Program-made: the position numbers and the translations under genes
Origin: Rufibacter roseus
Lineage (GTDB): Bacteria > Bacteroidota > Bacteroidia > Cytophagales > Hymenobacteraceae
Length of the DNA stretch: 64,000 bases
Assembly: GCF_001647285.1 (NCBI RefSeq)
Contig: NZ_LRML01000008.1
Span: forward strand, 124,001 to 188,000
Direction of reading: 5' to 3'
Shown here: in pieces, positions 8,029-16,908 of the stretch
How the letters are laid out: each line of letters starts with the position of its first letter
How positions within the stretch are numbered: position 1 is the stretch's first letter
The notes under the pieces: model-generated
Told to the model about the DNA's origin: nothing
The model's database searches: none
The model's input: only the letters and a program-made list of their open reading frames with translations

Positions 8029-11000
8029 CTACTTCACTTCCTTCAGTAGTTCCTGTACGGCTACTTCAAGTTGTTGGTCTTTCCCTTTGCTAACGACTTC
8101 ATACTCATTCATCACTTTAATGTCAGGATCAGTATGCAGGTTCTCCAGGTAACGGCCCTGTACGTCTTTCACGCCCAGTGGTGGGACACCCCAGCGTAGG
8201 CTGTTGTCCTGTAAGGTTTCCCAACCGCCAAAGGTACAGGTGCCCGGCACTGGCATTCCCACTAGTTTTCCTAACTTCAGGTCACCATAGCTGAACGCGA
8301 AGCAGTGGCCATCAGAGTAATTGGCTTCATTAGCGAGGGCAATGCTGGGTTTGTTCCAGCGGAAATTAGGCTCCATGCCTACTTCACGTCCATCGGTGGT
8401 GTAGCTCAGGAACATTTTACCGCTCAGGAACATAGCCAAATCTGCCACCAAGTCACCGCCGCTGTTGTTGCGTGAATCAACCACCATGCCTTTTCTGCTG
8501 GCGTATTTGCCCATTACCTCCTCATACACGGTACGGTACGCGCCGTCGTTCATGCCTGGTATGTGCACATAACCCAATTGCCCGTTGCTGAGGCGGTCAA
8601 CTTCCTCTGCGTTGCGAAGCACCCATCGCTTGTAGAGTAAAGTGTTTTCTTCACTTAGGGAAATAGGTTTAACCGTGATATCGCGCCGTTTTTTAGAATT
8701 TGGGTCAAAAACAGTGAGCAAGATATTTTTGCCGGCTTTGCGGTTCAGAAACTGTGCGTAGTCTTTGTCTGAGGTCAATTCTTCACCGTCAATCTTTTCT
8801 ATGATCATTCCGGCTTTTACGTCTAAACCAGCTTTCTTCAGCGGTCCCTGGGCAATGACTTCCTCTATTTTAAGTCCGTTGCCGGTGTAGGTTTGATCAA
8901 AGAAAACGCCTAGTGAGGCAGTAGCATCTGCATTGGCCGGTACGTTGGAGAAACTGGCGCCGGAGTGAGACACATTGAGTTCCCCCAACAACTCACTCAG
9001 CATTTCAGAGAACTCGTAGTTGTTGCTGATGTGCGGCAGGTACTTTTCGTAATCAGGCTTCAGAGCTTCCCAGTTGGCGCCGTGAAGGCCGGCGGTGTAG
9101 AACACTTTTTGGGTGCGGCGCCATACGTGGTCAAACATGAAAGCGCGCTCCGCAGCCACGTTCAGGTTAAGGTCGCCGCTGATGCTCACACTCTCTTGTT
9201 TGTTGTTGCTGGGGTCCAGTTTCACCACTTTGCCATCGGTTAGTAAAAACAGGTTCTTCAGGTCTTTGTCCCAGTTCATGCTGGCGCGGGTGGCGTTTAG
9301 GGTAACGGCCATTTTGGTTTCTTTGGTGCGGAGGTTGGTGCTCCAGAGGTTGTAGCCTTTCTCAAATTTGGCCAGGTAGTACAGCGTCTCTCCATCTTTA
9401 GAAACCACGGCATCAGCTAAATGAGAAGAATGCAGCGTGAGGCGGGCTTTACGGAATTTCAGGCCTTCCCAGTCTATTGCCATCGGCTCTGCTTCTTTCT
9501 TTTTCTTCTTGTCTTTTTCTTTTTTCTTTTCCTCTTCCTTTTCTTTGGCGGCTTTTTCTTCTTGCTCTTTGATGAGGGCATAATCTTCCTTGCTCATCTT
9601 GAACTTGTCAAAAGCCTCTTGGGTCATGAACATGGCGTACACATCAGACTGAGCTCCGCCGCTGGCGGCCTGCGCGCGCATACCCTCGCGGGTGCTTTGC
9701 CAGATGAGCATTTTGCCGCCCATCATCCACTGGGGCGCGAAGTCCTGATAGCCGCTTTCCGTCAGGTTGATTTTGGGGCTCTTGCCATCAGCGGCAATCA
9801 CGCCTACTTCGCCGTTCCAGAAACCGGGTTCTGAGAATTCAAAGGCAATCCATTTGCTGTCGGGGCTCCAGGTGAAATACTGGTCGTTATCGCGCATAGA
9901 GAACAGCTCGCTGGTGGTGAGCAGCGTGCGTACTTGTTTACTGGCCAGATTCAATACTTTCAGCGTTACACGATCTTCTACAAACGCTACTTCCTTGCCA
10001 TCTGGCGAGAACTTGGGCTCATAGTTCTCTTTGTCGTTGTTGATGAGCGGAGTTTCGTTGATCAGGGTGGAGGCATAGAAATAAGGCTCCTCTTTGCGCA
10101 CCAGCTGGGTTTGGTAGATGGCCCAGCCTTTGCCTCGCTCGCTTGAGTAAATCAGCGTTTTGCCATCGGGCGAGAAGCTCACGCTGCGTTCCTGTTCTGG
10201 CGTATTGGTAATGCGCTTGGTCACATTGCCCTCTACTGCCGACACAAATACTTCACCTCGGTAAATGAAAGCAACCTCTTTGCCGTTAGGTGACACCGCC
10301 AGATCTTGTACGCCGCTGCCCGCCACCTGCACAATGCGCTCATTATTAGTTTTGGCGTCTACTGCTAGTGTAATGTTTACTTTTTGAGGCTCCGCATTCG
10401 GCTGTTTAATATAAATCTCGCCGTCGTACCCGAAGCTCAACACTTCGTTTTTAGAAGCAGTAAGAAACCGTACCGGATGTTTAGTGAACGAGGTAACCTG
10501 TATACTGGCTTTGGGGTTATCTATGGGCATTTTGTGCACGTTGAAGGTGCCGCTCTGCTCTGACAGGTAATACACGTTTTTATCATTTTCCGCGAAAACA
10601 GGGGTGCGGTCTTCACCGGCAAAGGTGGTTAATTGGGTGTGTTTCCCTGTCTTGGTGTTGTACTGCCATAGGTCACGAGCCACCGAGGATTGATGGTGCT
10701 TGCGCCACACATTTTCACCGCCCTTGCGGTCCATGTACAGCATGATTTCTCCGTTCTGGCTTAGTTGCACTTCTTCGGCAGGAGTGGTCAGCACCTGCAG
10801 TACACGGCCACCCTCTACCGGAACTTTATACAGTTCAGGCTGATAATGGGCTGGGTATTGGCGGTTGCTGGCGTTGTCTAAACGGGTTGCGCCAAAGAAA
10901 ACAGTTTTACCGTCGGGGGAAAAAGCATATGGGTATTCATTAACTGAGTGGAAGGTCATGCGCTCGGCTGTCCCTCCCGTGGCTGGCATTTTAAATAAAT

Positions 11001-11271
11001 CAAAGTTGCCATAACGGTCCGAAGCAAAGACAATGGACTTGCCGTCTGGGCTCCAGACGGGCATAAAATCATGGGCTTCATGAGCGGTAAGCGGAATGGC
11101 TTGTCCTCCGTTGGCTGCTACGCGGTACAAGTCGCCTTTATAGGTGAAAACAATGGTTTGGCCGTCTGGTGAAATGGCCGGATAGCGCATCCAGGAGGGA
11201 GTATTCTGGGCGCTGGACGAGCAAATTGTGCCCGCCAGTAAAGCACCCGTATACAGGAGTTTTTTAAGCAT
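8029..11271 (-). CDS. Tricorn-like S41 family serine protease, exported
   Basis: About 1,080 residues with the tricorn protease layout. A signal peptide (MLKKLLYTGALLAGTICSSS, then AQ) is followed by two beta-propeller regions with repeated SPDGKxxxF (PD40) motifs over about residues 30-560. There is then a very charged K/E-rich stretch near 590, a core domain, a PDZ-like segment (GLDVKAGMIIEKIDGEEL, about 840) and a C-terminal S41 TSPc domain. The likely nucleophile is the Ser in YSDGHCFAF (about 1000), with VDSRNNSGGDL upstream. It should degrade peptides in the periplasm. ATG 11271 is chosen because the signal peptide begins there; an ATG at 11292 adds seven polar residues. A terminator follows. 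Confidence 0.9.
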   Translation of the reverse strand: MLKKLLYTGALLAGTICSSSAQNTPSWMRYPAISPDGQTIVFTYKGDLYRVAANGGQAIPLTAHEAHDFMPVWSPDGKSIVFASDRYGNFDLFKMPATGGTAERMTFHSVNEYPYAFSPDGKTVFFGATRLDNASNRQYPAHYQPELYKVPVEGGRVLQVLTTPAEEVQLSQNGEIMLYMDRKGGENVWRKHHQSSVARDLWQYNTKTGKHTQLTTFAGEDRTPVFAENDKNVYYLSEQSGTFNVHKMPIDNPKASIQVTSFTKHPVRFLTASKNEVLSFGYDGEIYIKQPNAEPQKVNITLAVDAKTNNERIVQVAGSGVQDLAVSPNGKEVAFIYRGEVFVSAVEGNVTKRITNTPEQERSVSFSPDGKTLIYSSERGKGWAIYQTQLVRKEEPYFYASTLINETPLINNDKENYEPKFSPDGKEVAFVEDRVTLKVLNLASKQVRTLLTTSELFSMRDNDQYFTWSPDSKWIAFEFSEPGFWNGEVGVIAADGKSPKINLTESGYQDFAPQWMMGGKMLIWQSTREGMRAQAASGGAQSDVYAMFMTQEAFDKFKMSKEDYALIKEQEEKAAKEKEEEKKKEKDKKKKKEAEPMAIDWEGLKFRKARLTLHSSHLADAVVSKDGETLYYLAKFEKGYNLWSTNLRTKETKMAVTLNATRASMNWDKDLKNLFLLTDGKVVKLDPSNNKQESVSISGDLNLNVAAERAFMFDHVWRRTQKVFYTAGLHGANWEALKPDYEKYLPHISNNYEFSEMLSELLGELNVSHSGASFSNVPANADATASLGVFFDQTYTGNGLKIEEVIAQGPLKKAGLDVKAGMIIEKIDGEELTSDKDYAQFLNRKAGKNILLTVFDPNSKKRRDITVKPISLSEENTLLYKRWVLRNAEEVDRLSNGQLGYVHIPGMNDGAYRTVYEEVMGKYASRKGMVVDSRNNSGGDLVADLAMFLSGKMFLSYTTDGREVGMEPNFRWNKPSIALANEANYSDGHCFAFSYGDLKLGKLVGMPVPGTCTFGGWETLQDNSLRWGVPPLGVKDVQGRYLENLHTDPDIKVMNEYEVVSKGKDQQLEVAVQELLKEVK

Positions 11272-11361
11272 GGTATAGGTTTGGATTATCATGCAAGGTA
11301 AGAAGAGAAGAGGTGGAATGCCAATGGTTACGGTTTACGCTTTGTAGTTTGAACGGCTGTT

Positions 11362-11417
11362 GGCACAGACACTAGCAGGTCTTGGAGACACTGCTAGGTC
11401 ATTGGAGCAGGCAGTGC
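11362..11417. repeat. Family C dispersed repeat, copy 1
   Basis: GGCACAGACACTAGCAGG and the following bases recur with few changes at 25585-25639, including a shared CTGCYAGGTCATT core and a GCRGGCRGT end. Confidence 0.7.
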
Positions 11418-11445
11418 CTAGTTGGGTGCCATAGTTATAAGAAAA

Positions 11446-11478
11446 AGACCTCACTGGTTTGTAAAGCCAGTGAGGTCT
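11446..11478 (-). terminator. Intrinsic terminator of the amidase gene
   Basis: AGACCTCACTGG and CCAGTGAGGTCT pair perfectly, with TTTTTCTT following on the minus strand. It lies 49 bp past the amidase stop, with a family A repeat in between. Confidence 0.88.
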
Positions 11479-11488
11479 AAAGATTTTT

Positions 11489-11524
11489 GTTTTAGGCCTG
11501 ATTTTTAAAAACTAGGCTGAAAAC
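11489..11524. repeat. Family A palindromic repeat
   Basis: GTTTTAGGCCTG and TAGGCTGAAAAC arms, between the amidase stop and its terminator, so it is probably transcribed in the 3' UTR. Confidence 0.85.
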
Positions 11525-11526
11525 GC

Positions 11527-13167
11527 TTAATCCGGCATAGCAGATCTTTTGAAAGTAGGGGCCGTTCTGTGCTTTGTTGCCTGCTCAAAGGCGTAGGCAA
11601 TGGATAGCAACTCCGGCTCAGTATATGCTTTCCCGAAGAAAGAGAAACCAATGGGCAGCCCCTGTACCTGACCCATAGGAACCGTGATGTGCGGATAGCC
11701 TGAAATAGCTGCCGGGGTAGACAAGCCGTAGCCGGTGAAAGAATCGCCGTTCACTAGGTCAATGCACCAAGACGGACCGTAGGTAGGGCCGCAGATGGCA
11801 TCTAGCTTATGCTCCTGCATCATCTGGTTGATAGCGGCGCGGGAGCCTGTTACTTGTTTCTCAATAATTTCTTTGTACTCTTTGGAGTTCAGGTCGCCCA
11901 GTTTGTCAGACATCTCCAGAATTTCCTGTTGCGCATAAGGCATGGCGGTGGCAGCGTTGGCTTTATTAAAGGCAATCACATCGCTCAGGTTTTTGACTTT
12001 GGCGTTTGCGGTTGCCAAGTATTTGTTCACGCCGTCTTTGAACTCGTACTGCAGAATCTTGAAGCTATCTCCGGCTACTTTGCGGATTTCTTTCATCATC
12101 TCTACTTCCACAATGGTGGCTCCTTTGCTCTTCAGCGTTTCCAGCGCATTCTGCAGCAGTTCGTCCACGCCAAGGTGACCTTTCAGGAATGACTTTTCTA
12201 CTCCTATACGTTTGCCTTGCAGGCTGTTGGCATTTAAGTATTGCGTGTAGTCATGGTGAAACTTACCATTGCTTTCGCGGGTAACAGCATCGGCTTCGTC
12301 TATGCCCACCAGAGCCCCTAACAGAATGGCAGCATCGGTGACGGTGCGGGCCATGGGGCCGGCGGTATCTTGGGTGTGGGAAATAGGAATGATGCCTGTG
12401 CGGCTTACCAAACCAACGGTAGGTTTTACGCCTACCAATCCATTCACGGCGGCCGGGCAAACCACAGATCCGTTTGTTTCTGTACCCACGGCTACGGCAC
12501 ATAAGTTGGCAGCCACGGCTACGCCAGAGCCAGAGCTGGAGCCACAGGGAGTGCGGTCAGTCACATAAGCGTTGCGGGTTTGGCCGCCCCGGCTGCTCCA
12601 GCCGCTCGTAGATTTGGTAGACCGGAAGTTGGCCCACTCACTCAGGTTGGTTTTGCCCAGCAGCACAGCCCCCGCCTCACGTAGTTTGGCCACAATGAAG
12701 GCATCTTTGGCGGCACGATTTTCGGCCAACGCCAAAGAACCGGCCGAGGTCACCATTTTGTCGCCGGTGTCAATATTATCTTTCACCATAACAGGAATAC
12801 CGTGCAAGGCACCCCGTACTTTTCCGGCTTTGCGTTCCTGATCCATGGCGGCGGCAATTTCCAATGCATCAGGATTCACCTCAATGACAGAGTTCAGCTT
12901 AGGACCTGCTTTGTCAATGGCGGCAATGCGGTCCAGGTACAGCTGCGTGATTTGTTTGGAAGTCATCTCGCCGCTCTGCATCATCTTCTGCAGGTCCCGG
13001 ATGGTTTTCTCGTTCAGCTTGAAATCATCTGAGTCGGCACTGGCCGTGGCATTTCCAGTGTCAGTTACAATTGCGGCAGAATTAGTTGTAGCGCAGGCTC
13101 CGAGCCCAAGGGCGGAGAGAGTAATACTGGCAAAAGAACCAGCTTTTATAAAGTGTCGTCTGTTCAT
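11527..13167 (-). CDS. Amidase signature family enzyme, exported
   Basis: This 546-residue amidase hydrolyses amides with a Ser-cisSer-Lys triad. The lysine is in GIPVMVKDNID (about 128), and the serines are in TPCGSSSGSGVAVAA (about 200-214) and GTETNGSVVCPA (about 220). The N-terminus MNRRHFIKAGSFAS resembles a twin-arginine signal, followed by a hydrophobic stretch and LGLGAC. It may therefore be Tat-exported and lipid-anchored. Substrate is unknown; secreted members include peptide amidases and GatA-like paralogues. No GatB/C genes lie nearby, so it is not the tRNA amidotransferase subunit. Confidence 0.9.
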   Translation of the reverse strand: MNRRHFIKAGSFASITLSALGLGACATTNSAAIVTDTGNATASADSDDFKLNEKTIRDLQKMMQSGEMTSKQITQLYLDRIAAIDKAGPKLNSVIEVNPDALEIAAAMDQERKAGKVRGALHGIPVMVKDNIDTGDKMVTSAGSLALAENRAAKDAFIVAKLREAGAVLLGKTNLSEWANFRSTKSTSGWSSRGGQTRNAYVTDRTPCGSSSGSGVAVAANLCAVAVGTETNGSVVCPAAVNGLVGVKPTVGLVSRTGIIPISHTQDTAGPMARTVTDAAILLGALVGIDEADAVTRESNGKFHHDYTQYLNANSLQGKRIGVEKSFLKGHLGVDELLQNALETLKSKGATIVEVEMMKEIRKVAGDSFKILQYEFKDGVNKYLATANAKVKNLSDVIAFNKANAATAMPYAQQEILEMSDKLGDLNSKEYKEIIEKQVTGSRAAINQMMQEHKLDAICGPTYGPSWCIDLVNGDSFTGYGLSTPAAISGYPHITVPMGQVQGLPIGFSFFGKAYTEPELLSIAYAFEQATKHRTAPTFKRSAMPD

Positions 13168-13539
13168 TCGTTTTGATTTTGTAGAAAGATAAGCAGGAAC
13201 ACCAATAATGAAAAATGAAGTTTATAAGTGTCGGGTGTTTTAGACCTGTTTTTAATAAAGTAGGTCTAAAACAGAAAGTGTTGTTTTGTCTGTTGTCTAT
13301 TGACTTCCACAGTTTGCTTTTGCCTTACCTGTTGGGATTTGCTATCCACCTGTTGTTAGCCAATGCCAGCAAAGCGGGTGAGGGGAATCTAAATCACCTG
13401 CTCCCATCATCTATATAGCAAATAGGAAGTGACGTATTTAATGTTTGTCTGTTTTTTCAAAGAATGATTTTTTCTTCTCGAACACACCATAAATTCTGCA
13501 GAACCCATACTTTTACCGCTAGCATTGAATTTTCATAGA
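13168..13539. other. Intergenic region between divergent genes, about 370 bp
   Basis: It separates the amidase (minus) from the P1 peptidase (plus) and so should hold both promoters. The only structured element is a family A repeat. A 67-codon plus frame (13215-13418) runs through that repeat and is not credible. Confidence 0.5.
13237..13273. repeat. Family A palindromic repeat
   Basis: GTTTTAGACCTG and TAGGTCTAAAAC arms show a compensatory change relative to the GGCC form, so pairing is kept. Confidence 0.85.
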
Positions 13540-14676
13540 ATGAAGATATTACTTTCCATAGTTCTCTTATGCAGCCTAACCTTTACATCTCAGGCCCAGG
13601 AACGGAAGCGGGCGCGGGATTACGGCGTGAAAATTGGCGTTCTTTCTCCCGGAAAACTGAACGCCATCACTGATGTGGCGGGTGTGACAGTAGGGCACGT
13701 GACGCTGGTACAGGGGAGTAATATAAGAACCGGAGTAACGGCTATTCTTCCGCACGGCGGCAACATTTTTCAGGACAAAGTACCGGCGGCAATATTTGTG
13801 GGGAATGGCTTCGGGAAACTTGCTGGTAGTACCCAGGTGCAGGAACTGGGTACTTTGGAGACTCCTATTATTTTAACGAACACGTTGGGCGTTGGCACGG
13901 CCATGAATGCGGTGGTGGAGTACACGCTGCGGCAGAAAGGCAACGAGAAAGTGCAGAGTGTGAATGCGGTGGTGGGCGAAACAAACGACGGTGGCTTGAA
14001 TGACATACGCGGACGCCACGTGAAGCCGGAGCACGTTGTAAAAGCCATTGAACAAGCCAAAGGCGGCGAGGTGGCTGAAGGAAATGTAGGCGCAGGAACT
14101 GGAACAATTACTTTTGGTTTCAAGGGCGGCATTGGTACTTCGTCCCGGAAACTGCCTGCCAGTTTGGGTGGCTATACAGTGGGCGTACTGGTGCAGAGTA
14201 ATTTTGGAGGTGTGCTGCAAATTGATGGTGCGCCAGTAGGTGAGCAACTGGGGCAGTTTTCGTTCAGCAGGCAAATTCTGGAAAAAGCGGATGGTTCCTG
14301 TATGATTATTGTCGCCACCGATGCCCCCGTTGATGCCCGAAACCTGGAGCGGATGGCCAGCAGAGCCATGTTGGGACTGGCCAAAACCGGTGGTATCGCC
14401 TCCAACGGCAGCGGCGACTATGTCATTTCTTTCTCCACGCACCCGGGCTGCCAAGTGGCGTATTCACCCAAAGAACCCGTGCAGCAGATACCCCTTCTAC
14501 ATAATGATGAGATGTCGGCTTTATTTCTTGCTACGATTGAGGCCACTGAAGAAGCCATCATCAACTCCCTGTTCAAAGCCGAAACCATGACCGGCAAAGA
14601 GGGGCGCCAGATTCAGGCACTGCCCCTTGATAAAACCATTCAGATTTTAAAAAAACACCATGTCATCCAACCTTAA
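13540..14676 (+). CDS. P1 family (S58) aminopeptidase/DmpA-like hydrolase
   Basis: About 378 residues from ATG 13540, which opens a signal peptide (MKILLSIVLLCSLTFTSQAQ); the longer frame needs a TTG start. It belongs to the DmpA/BapA group, N-terminal nucleophile hydrolases that split themselves before a serine and then remove N-terminal residues from small peptides. The self-cleavage/nucleophile site is visible as SNGSGDYVISF (about residue 288). Conserved NAITDVAGVTVGH (about 38), TLGVGTAMNAV and GETNDGGLND also fit. It overlaps the aminotransferase gene by 17 bases, suggesting coupled expression and perhaps D- or beta-amino acid peptide use. Confidence 0.92.
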   Translation: MKILLSIVLLCSLTFTSQAQERKRARDYGVKIGVLSPGKLNAITDVAGVTVGHVTLVQGSNIRTGVTAILPHGGNIFQDKVPAAIFVGNGFGKLAGSTQVQELGTLETPIILTNTLGVGTAMNAVVEYTLRQKGNEKVQSVNAVVGETNDGGLNDIRGRHVKPEHVVKAIEQAKGGEVAEGNVGAGTGTITFGFKGGIGTSSRKLPASLGGYTVGVLVQSNFGGVLQIDGAPVGEQLGQFSFSRQILEKADGSCMIIVATDAPVDARNLERMASRAMLGLAKTGGIASNGSGDYVISFSTHPGCQVAYSPKEPVQQIPLLHNDEMSALFLATIEATEEAIINSLFKAETMTGKEGRQIQALPLDKTIQILKKHHVIQP

Positions 14677-15508
14677 CCCATACGCCTACCTCCAGAACGA
14701 AATCATCCCGCTCAAGAGCGCGTACCTGCACGTGAGCGATTTAGCCATTCAGCGGGGCTACGGCGTGTTTGATTTCTTCAAGATTCAGAATAGTACACCT
14801 CTTTTTCTGCAAGATTACCTTACCCGCTTTTACTCTTCGGCGCTCATGATGGGTCTGGAGGTACCGCTGTCTGAAAGAGAGATCACAGAAGTGATTCTGG
14901 AACTCATCCAGCGGAATGAAATGCCAGAGTCAGGCATGAAAATGATTCTAACCGGCGGCTACTCGGCCAACGGTTACGACCCCGCTGAGCCCAACCTCAT
15001 CATTACGCAGCACTCGTTGCCCATGCCCACGGAGCAGCAAGTGAACAATGGCATTAAGATTATTACGGCTGAGTACATCCGGGAGCTGGCGCGTGCCAAG
15101 ACCATCAACTACTCCATGGGCATCAGGCTTATTCAGCAGGTGAAATCAAAAGGAGCCGATGATGTGCTGTATCATCAGAATGGTGTAGTCACTGAATTCC
15201 CGCGGAGTAACTTTTTTATTGTAAAGCAGGATAATACCGTAGCCACTCCGGCACAGGAGGTGCTCATGGGCATTACCCGAAAAAACGTGCTGGAACTGGC
15301 GGCTAAGCGCTATAATGTGGAGGAGGCAGAAGTAACACTGCAAGACATTGCCAATGCCAAAGAGGCTTTTATGACCAGCACTACCAAACGGGTCCTGTCA
15401 ATTGTGGAGATAGATGGAAGGCCAATTGGCAACGGAAAAGTAGGAGAGGTGTCGAAGACACTACTACAGGATTTAATTGAATTTGAAGAACGGCAAATAG
15501 AGGAGTAA
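14660..15508 (+). CDS. Class IV aminotransferase (D-amino acid or branched-chain type)
   Basis: This 282-residue fold-type IV PLP enzyme belongs to the family containing D-alanine transaminase, branched-chain aminotransferase and aminodeoxychorismate lyase. The N-terminal LAIQRGYGVFDFF is the usual 'D.gf.rGdGvFE' region. The PLP lysine lies in RAKTINYSMG (about 149), the EFPRSNFFIV glutamate (about 178) is the family's 'E....N.F', and the phosphate-binding loop is around EVLMGITRKNVLELA. The gene starts inside the end of the P1 peptidase gene, so both are in one transcript. The exact substrate is not determined by motif. Confidence 0.88.
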   Translation: MSSNLNPYAYLQNEIIPLKSAYLHVSDLAIQRGYGVFDFFKIQNSTPLFLQDYLTRFYSSALMMGLEVPLSEREITEVILELIQRNEMPESGMKMILTGGYSANGYDPAEPNLIITQHSLPMPTEQQVNNGIKIITAEYIRELARAKTINYSMGIRLIQQVKSKGADDVLYHQNGVVTEFPRSNFFIVKQDNTVATPAQEVLMGITRKNVLELAAKRYNVEEAEVTLQDIANAKEAFMTSTTKRVLSIVEIDGRPIGNGKVGEVSKTLLQDLIEFEERQIEE

Positions 15509-15528
15509 ATGCAGAGGCTGTATTTCCC

Positions 15529-15565
15529 GTTTTCGGCCTGTTTTTGAAAAAGCAGGTTGAAAACG
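15529..15565. repeat. Family A palindromic repeat
   Basis: GTTTTCGGCCTG and CAGGTTGAAAAC arms, about 20 bp past the aminotransferase stop. Confidence 0.85.
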
Positions 15566-15581
15566 GAACAACATTAATAAA

Positions 15582-15655
15582 GCACGCATTCCCGATACTC
15601 CCCCTTTGAAGGGGGCGAAGGGGGATGTTTAAACAGGAGTGTCCACGTATTTCTG
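15582..15655. repeat. Family B dispersed repeat, copy 1
   Basis: CACGCATT, then ACTCCCCCTTTGAAGGGGG and GAAGGGGGATGTTT, then a GTCCACG end. The same order recurs at 19683, 19803 (inverted) and 21361 (inverted). A GGACAGGTC/GACCTG near-palindrome follows at about 15748. Confidence 0.85.
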
Positions 15656-15775
15656 ATCCATGCATTTTCGATTCGCGCATAGTTGATTCCTGCTTCTTTC
15701 CTGGTCATCTCAACGAAAGGCAAATTGCTGGAGCAACCGCATTAGGACAGGTCACGACCTGCCCCTACAATGTTT

Positions 15776-16186
15776 TTAATCTTTCCCCAAAATTGGAATC
15801 CCATCAGTTTTCCCTTGAATCTGCTGAATCTTACCAAGGAATATACGGGCGATGTTTGCGGCTCTTAACTTGGCTTCTTCCGCTACGGGACCTTGAAAGT
15901 TTTCTGTAACCGTGGCATGGAACAGATACAGCCACTGCGCGAAATGTTCTTTGCCCACCGGCAGGAAAGCATGCTTCGGGAAAGGGCGGCCGTTGTAATC
16001 TGCGGTACCCAGCAGAATTGAGTCCCAAAAGCGGTACATAATGGGCAGGTGCTTTTCCCAGTCAACTTTTGAAAGGTCGTTGAAAATAGGAGAGAGCAGT
16101 GCGTCTTGGTTCACCTTATCATAAAACGAATCAACCAGATGCTTTATGTCTTTTTCAGAAGTAATATCGGGGAGTGGGTTTTCCAT
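15776..16186 (-). CDS. Group III truncated hemoglobin
   Basis: This 136-residue globin of the group III (P) truncated hemoglobin family is a small cytosolic heme protein tied to oxygen or nitric oxide handling. The run FWDSILLGTADYNGRPFPKH, then LPV, is the family hallmark (FW..lL...Y.G.P...H..L). The proximal histidine is expected in KEHFAQWL (about 82). Start is the ATG at 16186. It neighbours a cupin and the cbb3 oxidase cluster, a setting that fits life at low oxygen, but the TGAC/GTCA box seen before ccoI is not visible upstream of it. Confidence 0.9.
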   Translation of the reverse strand: MENPLPDITSEKDIKHLVDSFYDKVNQDALLSPIFNDLSKVDWEKHLPIMYRFWDSILLGTADYNGRPFPKHAFLPVGKEHFAQWLYLFHATVTENFQGPVAEEAKLRAANIARIFLGKIQQIQGKTDGIPILGKD

Positions 16187-16239
16187 GTTGTCGTTTTACT
16201 TCAAACGCAGATAAAGTAAATTCATTTCTAATTACTGCT

Positions 16240-16276
16240 GTTTTAGGCCTCCTTTTACAAAAACAGGTAAAAAACA
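16240..16276. repeat. Family A palindromic repeat
   Basis: GTTTTAGGCCTC and CAGGTAAAAAAC arms, between the globin start and the cupin stop. Confidence 0.75.
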
Positions 16277-16301
16277 GCTTGAAGATCTTGCGTCTTAAAA
16301 A

Positions 16302-16628
16302 CTATTTAATCAGAATCATCTTGAAATCAGTAGCGGCGGTAAGAGAATGCGGAACGTTGGCTGGAATAGTAATGACTTCGCCGGCTATGAGCAACTGCGT
16401 AATACCGTTCACCTTAAAGTTACAGACACCCTCTAGCATTACCAAAAGTGCAGGCTTAGGGGTAGTATGAGTTTTCAGTCCTTGCCCTTTAGAAAAGGCA
16501 AAGAGTAGGGTCTTCTGTTCTTCTCGGTCAATCAACAATTTATGGGCAAACTTCTCCGGGTGGTACATTACCTGCTCCGAAAGGTTTTGTATTTCTAAAG
16601 AGGCCGATACTTTTTCTGAAAGTGGCAT
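16302..16628 (-). CDS. Small cupin domain protein
   Basis: This 108-residue single-domain cupin has the two motifs LKTHTTPKPALLVMLEGV (about 50-68) and TIPANVPHSLTA (about 88-99). Histidines H54 and H95 are possible metal ligands, though the usual HxH pair of motif 1 is reduced to HTT. The function is unknown; such proteins often bind metals or small ligands. It reads in the same direction as the truncated hemoglobin, 115 bp upstream of it. Confidence 0.8.
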   Translation of the reverse strand: MPLSEKVSASLEIQNLSEQVMYHPEKFAHKLLIDREEQKTLLFAFSKGQGLKTHTTPKPALLVMLEGVCNFKVNGITQLLIAGEVITIPANVPHSLTAATDFKMILIK

Positions 16629-16686
16629 GGGGAATAAATTAAAAGTGACTGCTGACCCGCCCAGAAGCAGGGATTAAAAGTTAATG

Positions 16687-16782
16687 GTGAACTGCCCTTA
16701 CCATGCCCAGCCTAGCATTATCAAAGTTCTTTCAGGCTCTACAATAGAATTCACCTGTACGCACATGGTAAGGGCAGAATCA
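16687..16782. repeat. Inverted-repeat element, MITE-like
   Basis: GGTGA-CTGCCCTTACCATG at the left and CATGGTAAGGGCAG-TCACC at the right form 19-20 bp terminal inverted repeats around a 58-bp centre without a gene. It lies between the divergent cupin and ccoI genes. Confidence 0.6.
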
Positions 16783-16841
16783 CCTCTGCAAAATTCTTTA
16801 TTTTAGGCAAGGGCATCAATGAGATGTGTCAGTTTATAGGG

Positions 16842-16884
16842 TGACGCGCATCATCAAATCTAGGGGGCAGGTGCGGTAGTTTTG
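16842..16884 (+). promoter_or_regulatory. CRP/FNR-type box and -7 element of ccoI
   Basis: The box TGACGCGCATCA (16842-16853) is centred 35 bp upstream of TTTG in the Bacteroidota-type -7 element TAGTTTTG (16877-16884). The same spacing occurs at the ccoNO, ccoG and hemN promoters. It implies activation from about -41.5. Confidence 0.7.
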
Positions 16885-16908
16885 TAACCGAACTAGAAAA
16901 CCAATGCC

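Noticed and set aside
13215-13418. 67-codon plus frame with hydrophobic middle
   Set aside because: Runs through a family A repeat in a divergent promoter region; no start context or homology seen.
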